Below are positions 60,874-64,000 of a stretch of DNA of 64,000 nucleotides, in pieces. The translations under genes and the position numbers were made by a program. The notes under the pieces were generated by a model. That model was not told the DNA's origin. It saw nothing but the letters and a program-made list of their open reading frames with translations, and did not search any database. Location: the NCBI RefSeq assembly GCF_039566955.1, contig NZ_CP154796.1, positions 2,480,001-2,544,000 of the forward strand, read 5' to 3'. How positions within the stretch are numbered: position 1 is the first letter of the stretch; each line of letters opens with the position of its first letter. The DNA comes from Micromonospora sp. DSM 45708. GTDB taxonomy: Bacteria; Actinomycetota; Actinomycetes; Mycobacteriales; Micromonosporaceae.

Positions 60874-61332
60874 CTATCCCGCTGTCCGGACCGCCGTGGA
60901 CGACATCGCGGCCAGCTCGGGCCGCGCCGGCAGGAAGACCGTGGGGATGCCCAGCGACTCGTTCATCGCGGCGAGCCGGTGTTCGGCCTGGAGGTCGGTG
61001 CTGTTCCGCACGCCGCGCACGATCACTCCCACGCCGTGGTGGCGGCAGTAGCCGGCGGTCAATCCGCGCCAGGTCGCCACGGTGACCGTGGTCCACCCGG
61101 CCGGCAGGGCGGCCCGTACGGCGGCGGCCCGCTGCTCCTCGTCGCGGCCCGGCTGCTTGTCGCCGTTGACCGCGACGAGCACGACCACCTCGTCGAAGAG
61201 CCCGCGCGCCCGGTCCACCACGTCCAGGTGCCCGGGCGTGAGGGGGTCGAAGGTGCCGGGGTAGGCGGCCCGGAGGGGCGCGCGCTCCGGCCCTGCCGCT
61301 GGTTCGGGGGTCCCGGCCGGGTCGGTGCGCAT
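60874..61332 (-). CDS. coaD: Pantetheine-phosphate adenylyltransferase (CoaD-like)
   Basis: 152-residue nucleotidyltransferase of the CoaD family, which makes dephospho-CoA from phosphopantetheine and ATP. Motifs are YPGTFDPLTPGHLDVV (TxGH nucleotide site), VRGVRNSTDLQAE and the C-terminal MSSTAVR. ATG 61332 has a TACAGT -10-like box six bases upstream, which fits a leaderless message. The usual coaD neighbours (rsmD, rpmF) are absent, so this may be a second or paralogous copy. Nothing in the active-site motifs looks broken. Confidence 0.85.
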   Translation of the reverse strand: MRTDPAGTPEPAAGPERAPLRAAYPGTFDPLTPGHLDVVDRARGLFDEVVVLVAVNGDKQPGRDEEQRAAAVRAALPAGWTTVTVATWRGLTAGYCRHHGVGVIVRGVRNSTDLQAEHRLAAMNESLGIPTVFLPARPELAAMSSTAVRTAG

Positions 61333-61542
61333 GGCCCGACTGTAGGTGTCGGGGCGGCTGGTCGACGCCCCGGCCGGAGGCACGACCGTCCACAATGGCA
61401 GGGTCATCAGGGCGCTCGGACGACGGGTGCGGAGTCATTTCTTCGTCACGCGAACTAAAGGTGGCGGTTCAGGGGGTGTCGAGGTGGTGGCATCGGCGGA
61501 CCCCGGCCTTCCCCGACGCGCTCATTGCCGCCATTTGTCCAG

Positions 61543-61571
61543 CTCGCAGGCCGGGGTGCCGAGCCTGCGAG
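61543..61571. promoter_or_regulatory. Inverted repeat upstream of the ROK gene promoter
   Basis: CTCGCAGGC (61543-61551) pairs perfectly with 61563-61571 across 11 bases, just upstream of the TTGACG -35 at 61585. It could be an operator or a short hairpin. Confidence 0.45.
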
Positions 61572-61584
61572 ATCAGATCGTTAC

Positions 61585-61620
61585 TTGACGCAATACTTCG
61601 TTCGCCGTAGGAAGGAAGTG
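61585..61620 (+). promoter_or_regulatory. Promoter giving a leaderless ROK regulator message
   Basis: TTGACG (61585-61590), a 17-bp spacer and TAGGAA (61608-61613) place the transcription start about at GTG 61620, the first codon of the ROK gene. Confidence 0.6.
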
Positions 61621-62783
61621 TGACAGACGTGGTGACCCCACCGACGAGCCCGGTGAGCCGGGAGCGGTCGAAGGAGATCAAGCGCAGCAGCGTGATCTCC
61701 GCCGCCCGCTCGGCCCGGGTGCTGTCCCGTGCCGAGCTGACCGAGCTGACCGGGCTGAGCCCCGCCACGCTCACCCCGCTGGTCCGGGACCTGATCGCCG
61801 AGGGATACCTGATCGAGCGCGGCCCCGGCGCCTCCCGCGCCGGTCGCCCCCGCGCCATCCTCGAATTCAACCCCCGCGCCGAGTTGGTCGCCGCCGTCGC
61901 GCTGGAACCGGCCCGGATCAGCTGCGAGATCGCCGACAGCGACGGCGCGGTGATCGCCCACCGCACGGTGCGGCGTACCGGCGACATCGTCGACCTGATC
62001 TGCACCGCCGTGCCGGAACTGGCCGGCGACGGGCTGCCCGCGCTGCGCGGCGTGGCCATCGCCGCGCCCGGCGTCTCCACCGGCGGCGCGGTGCGGCTCG
62101 CCCCCTCGGTCGGGCTGGTCGAGGCGCGCCCGGTGGGGGAGTCGGTGCAGCGACGGCTCGGCGTGCCGGTGGTGGTCGACAACGACGTGAACCTGATGGC
62201 CGCCGGTGAGCACGCGGCCGGCGCCGGTACCGACGTCGCCGACCTGCTCCTGCTGCACGTCGCCGACGGTATCGGCGCCGGGCTGGTGCTGGACGGGCAG
62301 GTCCGCCGCGGCTCCGGCGGCGCGGCCGGCGAGGTCGGCTTCCTGCCGCTCGACCCGGCCGACCGCGGCCACGACGGCATCGGCCCGTTCGAGGCCCGCT
62401 GGTCGGCCGGTGCCATCGCCGAGCGGGTGGTGGCACTGGCCCCGGGCCGCCGGCCGGCCGCGCCGGTCCGGGCGCTGGTGGAGCTGGCCGCCGCCGACGA
62501 GCGGGCCGCCGCGTACCTGGCCGAGGTGCTCACCGCCTGGGCCCGGCTCATCGTCTCCTGCGCCTGCGTGATCGACCCCGGCCGGGTGCTGCTCAGCGGC
62601 GCCGCCGCCGACCTCGACGACGCCGCCGTGGACCGGCTCCAGGCGCTGGTGTCCGCCGGCGCGCCCAGCCCGACCGAGGTCCGCCGCGCGGTCCTCGGCG
62701 ACCAGGCGGTGCTGCACGGCGCGGTCAGCTACGCGCTCTCGGCCGCCGCGTCCGGCCTGTCCACCCTGCTACCCGCCCCCTGA
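61620..62783 (+). CDS. ROK-family transcriptional regulator
   Basis: 387-residue ROK (NagC/XylR type) regulator. An N-terminal winged HTH (about 20-75, LSRAELTELTGLSPATLTPLV) is followed by the ROK sugar-kinase-like domain, with VVDNDVNLMAAGEHAAGAG and the glycine-rich GIGAGLVLDGQVRRGSGG and AAGEVGFLPL. The canonical zinc cysteines of ROK proteins (CGxxGCxE) are not present: the corresponding segment reads LDPADRGHDG, so metal binding is probably lost. Starts at GTG 61620; GTG 61629 is an alternative. It precedes an ABC importer and may control it. Confidence 0.9.
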   Translation: MTDVVTPPTSPVSRERSKEIKRSSVISAARSARVLSRAELTELTGLSPATLTPLVRDLIAEGYLIERGPGASRAGRPRAILEFNPRAELVAAVALEPARISCEIADSDGAVIAHRTVRRTGDIVDLICTAVPELAGDGLPALRGVAIAAPGVSTGGAVRLAPSVGLVEARPVGESVQRRLGVPVVVDNDVNLMAAGEHAAGAGTDVADLLLLHVADGIGAGLVLDGQVRRGSGGAAGEVGFLPLDPADRGHDGIGPFEARWSAGAIAERVVALAPGRRPAAPVRALVELAAADERAAAYLAEVLTAWARLIVSCACVIDPGRVLLSGAAADLDDAAVDRLQALVSAGAPSPTEVRRAVLGDQAVLHGAVSYALSAAASGLSTLLPAP

Positions 62784-62820
62784 CCGCTCCACCCCCCACA
62801 ACACCCCTCGGAGGTACCCC

Positions 62821-63870
62821 ATGAGACGTCGACTCCTGCTCGCCGGTGCGCTCGCCACCGTCCTCGCCGCCGGCACCGCCTGCGGCGGCGGCTCCGGTGA
62901 CTCCGGCTCCGGCTCCGGCGAGGTCGAGAAGCTGACGATCTACACGGCCCGCGACAAGAAGGTCACCACCTTCGTCGTCGACAAGTTCACCGCCAAGTAC
63001 CCCGAGTACAAGGGCAAGGTCGAGGTGCTCAACCTGGGCGCCCAGGAGATCCTGGAGCGGGTCCGGGCGGAGAAGGCCAACCCGCAGGCCGACGTCTGGT
63101 GGGGCGGCACCCAGCAGGGTCTCGCGTCGGGCGCGTCCGAGGACCTGCTCACCGGCTGGCAGCCGTCGTTCGCCGGCAAGATGGACGAGAAGTACAAGGA
63201 CCCGCAGGGCCGGTGGTTCGGCGAGATCCTGCTGCCCGAGGTCATCATGTACAACAACAAGGCGCTCACCCCGGAGCAGGCCCCGAAGGACTGGGACGAC
63301 CTGCTGAAGCCGGAGTTCAAGGACAAGATCATCATCCGGGACGTGGCGGCGTCCGGCACCATGCGGTCGATCTACGCCTCAATGATCGTGCGTCAGTCGC
63401 CGGACGGCAGCAACCCGCAGCCCGGCTACGACTGGCTGAAGAAGCTCGACGCCAACACCGGTGCGTACGCCGCCAACCCCACCGACCTCTACCTGAAGCT
63501 GTCCCGCCAGCAGGGCACGCTGAGCGCCTGGAACCTCCAGGACATCCTGCTCCAGGCCAACCAGGCCAACATGCCGTTCGGCTACGTGATGCCGGCCTCC
63601 GGCGCCCCGGTGCTGGTCGACGGCCTGGCCCAGGTCAAGGGCGGCAACAGCGCGGGCGCGCAGAAGTTCCTGGAGTTCCTCTTCGACGACTCGCTCCGCG
63701 CCGAGCTGGCCAAGGACTACTACCAGATCCCGGCCGTGGACATCGCGGAGAAGCCGGAGTGGCTGGCCCAGCTCAACCTCAAGCCGCTGGACGTCAACTG
63801 GGACGTGATCGGCAAGAACGAGACCGAGTGGATCAACCACTGGAACAGCCAGATCAAGAACAAGGGCTGA
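62821..63870 (+). CDS. ABC transporter extracellular binding lipoprotein (family 1, iron/phosphonate-like)
   Basis: 349-residue receptor lipoprotein. Lipobox LAAGTAC places the lipidated Cys at about 21, followed by a Gly/Ser linker. The type-2 binding fold starts LTIYTARDKKVTTFVVDKF and continues with VEVLNLGAQEILERVRAEKANPQADVWWGG and PKDWDDLLKPEFKDKI. This pattern is shared by receptors for ferric iron, 2-aminoethylphosphonate, thiamine and some sugars, so the ligand cannot be named. ATG 62821 has TCGGAGGTACC upstream. The adjacent ROK regulator hints at a carbohydrate. Other importer genes follow beyond the window. Confidence 0.9.
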   Translation: MRRRLLLAGALATVLAAGTACGGGSGDSGSGSGEVEKLTIYTARDKKVTTFVVDKFTAKYPEYKGKVEVLNLGAQEILERVRAEKANPQADVWWGGTQQGLASGASEDLLTGWQPSFAGKMDEKYKDPQGRWFGEILLPEVIMYNNKALTPEQAPKDWDDLLKPEFKDKIIIRDVAASGTMRSIYASMIVRQSPDGSNPQPGYDWLKKLDANTGAYAANPTDLYLKLSRQQGTLSAWNLQDILLQANQANMPFGYVMPASGAPVLVDGLAQVKGGNSAGAQKFLEFLFDDSLRAELAKDYYQIPAVDIAEKPEWLAQLNLKPLDVNWDVIGKNETEWINHWNSQIKNKG

Positions 63871-63876
63871 CCGGCC

Positions 63877-63909
63877 GGGACGCCGGATGCCGCGCGCACC
63901 CGGCGTCCC
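63877..63909 (+). terminator. Hairpin after the binding-lipoprotein gene
   Basis: A 10-bp perfect stem GGGACGCCGG (63877-63886 with 63900-63909) and a 13-base loop, 7 bases after the stop. It is probably a partial terminator between receptor and transporter genes. Confidence 0.6.
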
Positions 63910-63978
63910 GCCGTCGCCCTCCGCACCACCCACCCCGTCACCGGTCCGATCCGGTTACCGGACGCAAGGAGAGACATC

Positions 63979-64000
63979 ATGATCGATGTCACGCTGGAGT
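63979..64000 (+). CDS. Start of the next importer gene (cut by window end)
   Basis: ATG 63979 follows AAGGAGAG, an excellent ribosome site, and opens MIDVTLE before the window ends. By position and N-terminus this is probably the ABC ATPase for the preceding receptor, but only seven codons are visible. Confidence 0.55.

Overview
The window is very GC-rich DNA with strong third-position GC, short intergenic gaps, many ATGA/GTGA start-stop overlaps and many secreted proteins. It also carries desferrioxamine (des) genes under DtxR/IdeR-type iron boxes. Together this points to a filamentous actinomycete, most likely Micromonospora or a close relative. That assignment is inferred from gene content and style, not from a marker gene. 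No rRNA, tRNA, CRISPR array or intact insertion sequence was seen.

Layout. (1) 1-8.6 kb is an L-arabinose/arabinan island: the end of a sugar ABC permease, araA, a LacI-type regulator, and on the opposite strand two secreted arabinofuranosidases (GH54 and GH127, both with ricin-type carbohydrate-binding repeats). LacI-type operators lie at the GH54 promoter. (2) 8.6-16.4 kb holds two secreted cyanophycinase-like (S51) proteins, an RpiR regulator, a polar amino-acid ABC importer and an M20 peptidase. A paired operator GTAAC-N4-GTTAC with identical 39-bp spacing occurs in front of the second S51 gene and the importer, so this looks like one regulon, possibly for extracellular cyanophycin or a related peptide. 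(3) 16.4-21.7 kb is an inorganic-carbon module: a beta-carbonic-anhydrase-like protein, a single-chain DabB-DabA fusion and a small PII-like protein. (4) 21.7-31.2 kb has three NarL-type two-component systems with two ABC exporters. (5) 31.2-33.9 kb has a serine beta-lactamase-like hydrolase, a small membrane protein and a decayed pectate-lyase-like gene.

(6) 33.9-54.2 kb is an iron region interrupted by other genes. Siderophore uptake (ATPase, lipoprotein, fused FecCD permease, siderophore-interacting reductase) lies at 34-38.9 kb and the desABCD operon at 45.8-51.5 kb. Divergent from desA is a penicillin-acylase protein fused to a second DesC-like acyltransferase. Iron boxes sit at both promoters. 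Between desB and desC is a perfect nine-unit 57-bp tandem array that stays in frame with desC. Inserted in this region are a duplicated AraC pair (one copy a deletion pseudogene) and a lasso-peptide-like RiPP cluster at 41.1-45.7 kb (truncated asparagine-synthetase-like cyclase, PqqD/B1, B2 protease, nucleotidyltransferase, ABC transporter) with no obvious precursor.

(7) 54.2-64 kb has a large LPXTG-type surface protein with eight DUF11-like repeats, a PGRP amidase preceded by a 50-codon signal-peptide ORF, a secreted SGNH lipase, a CoaD-like adenylyltransferase, a ROK regulator, and an ABC binding lipoprotein followed by the first codons of the next gene.

The strongest leads for something not yet described are the S51/RpiR regulon, the fused DabB-DabA carbon transporter, the precursor-less lasso-like cluster, the desC repeat array and the acylase-acyltransferase fusion.
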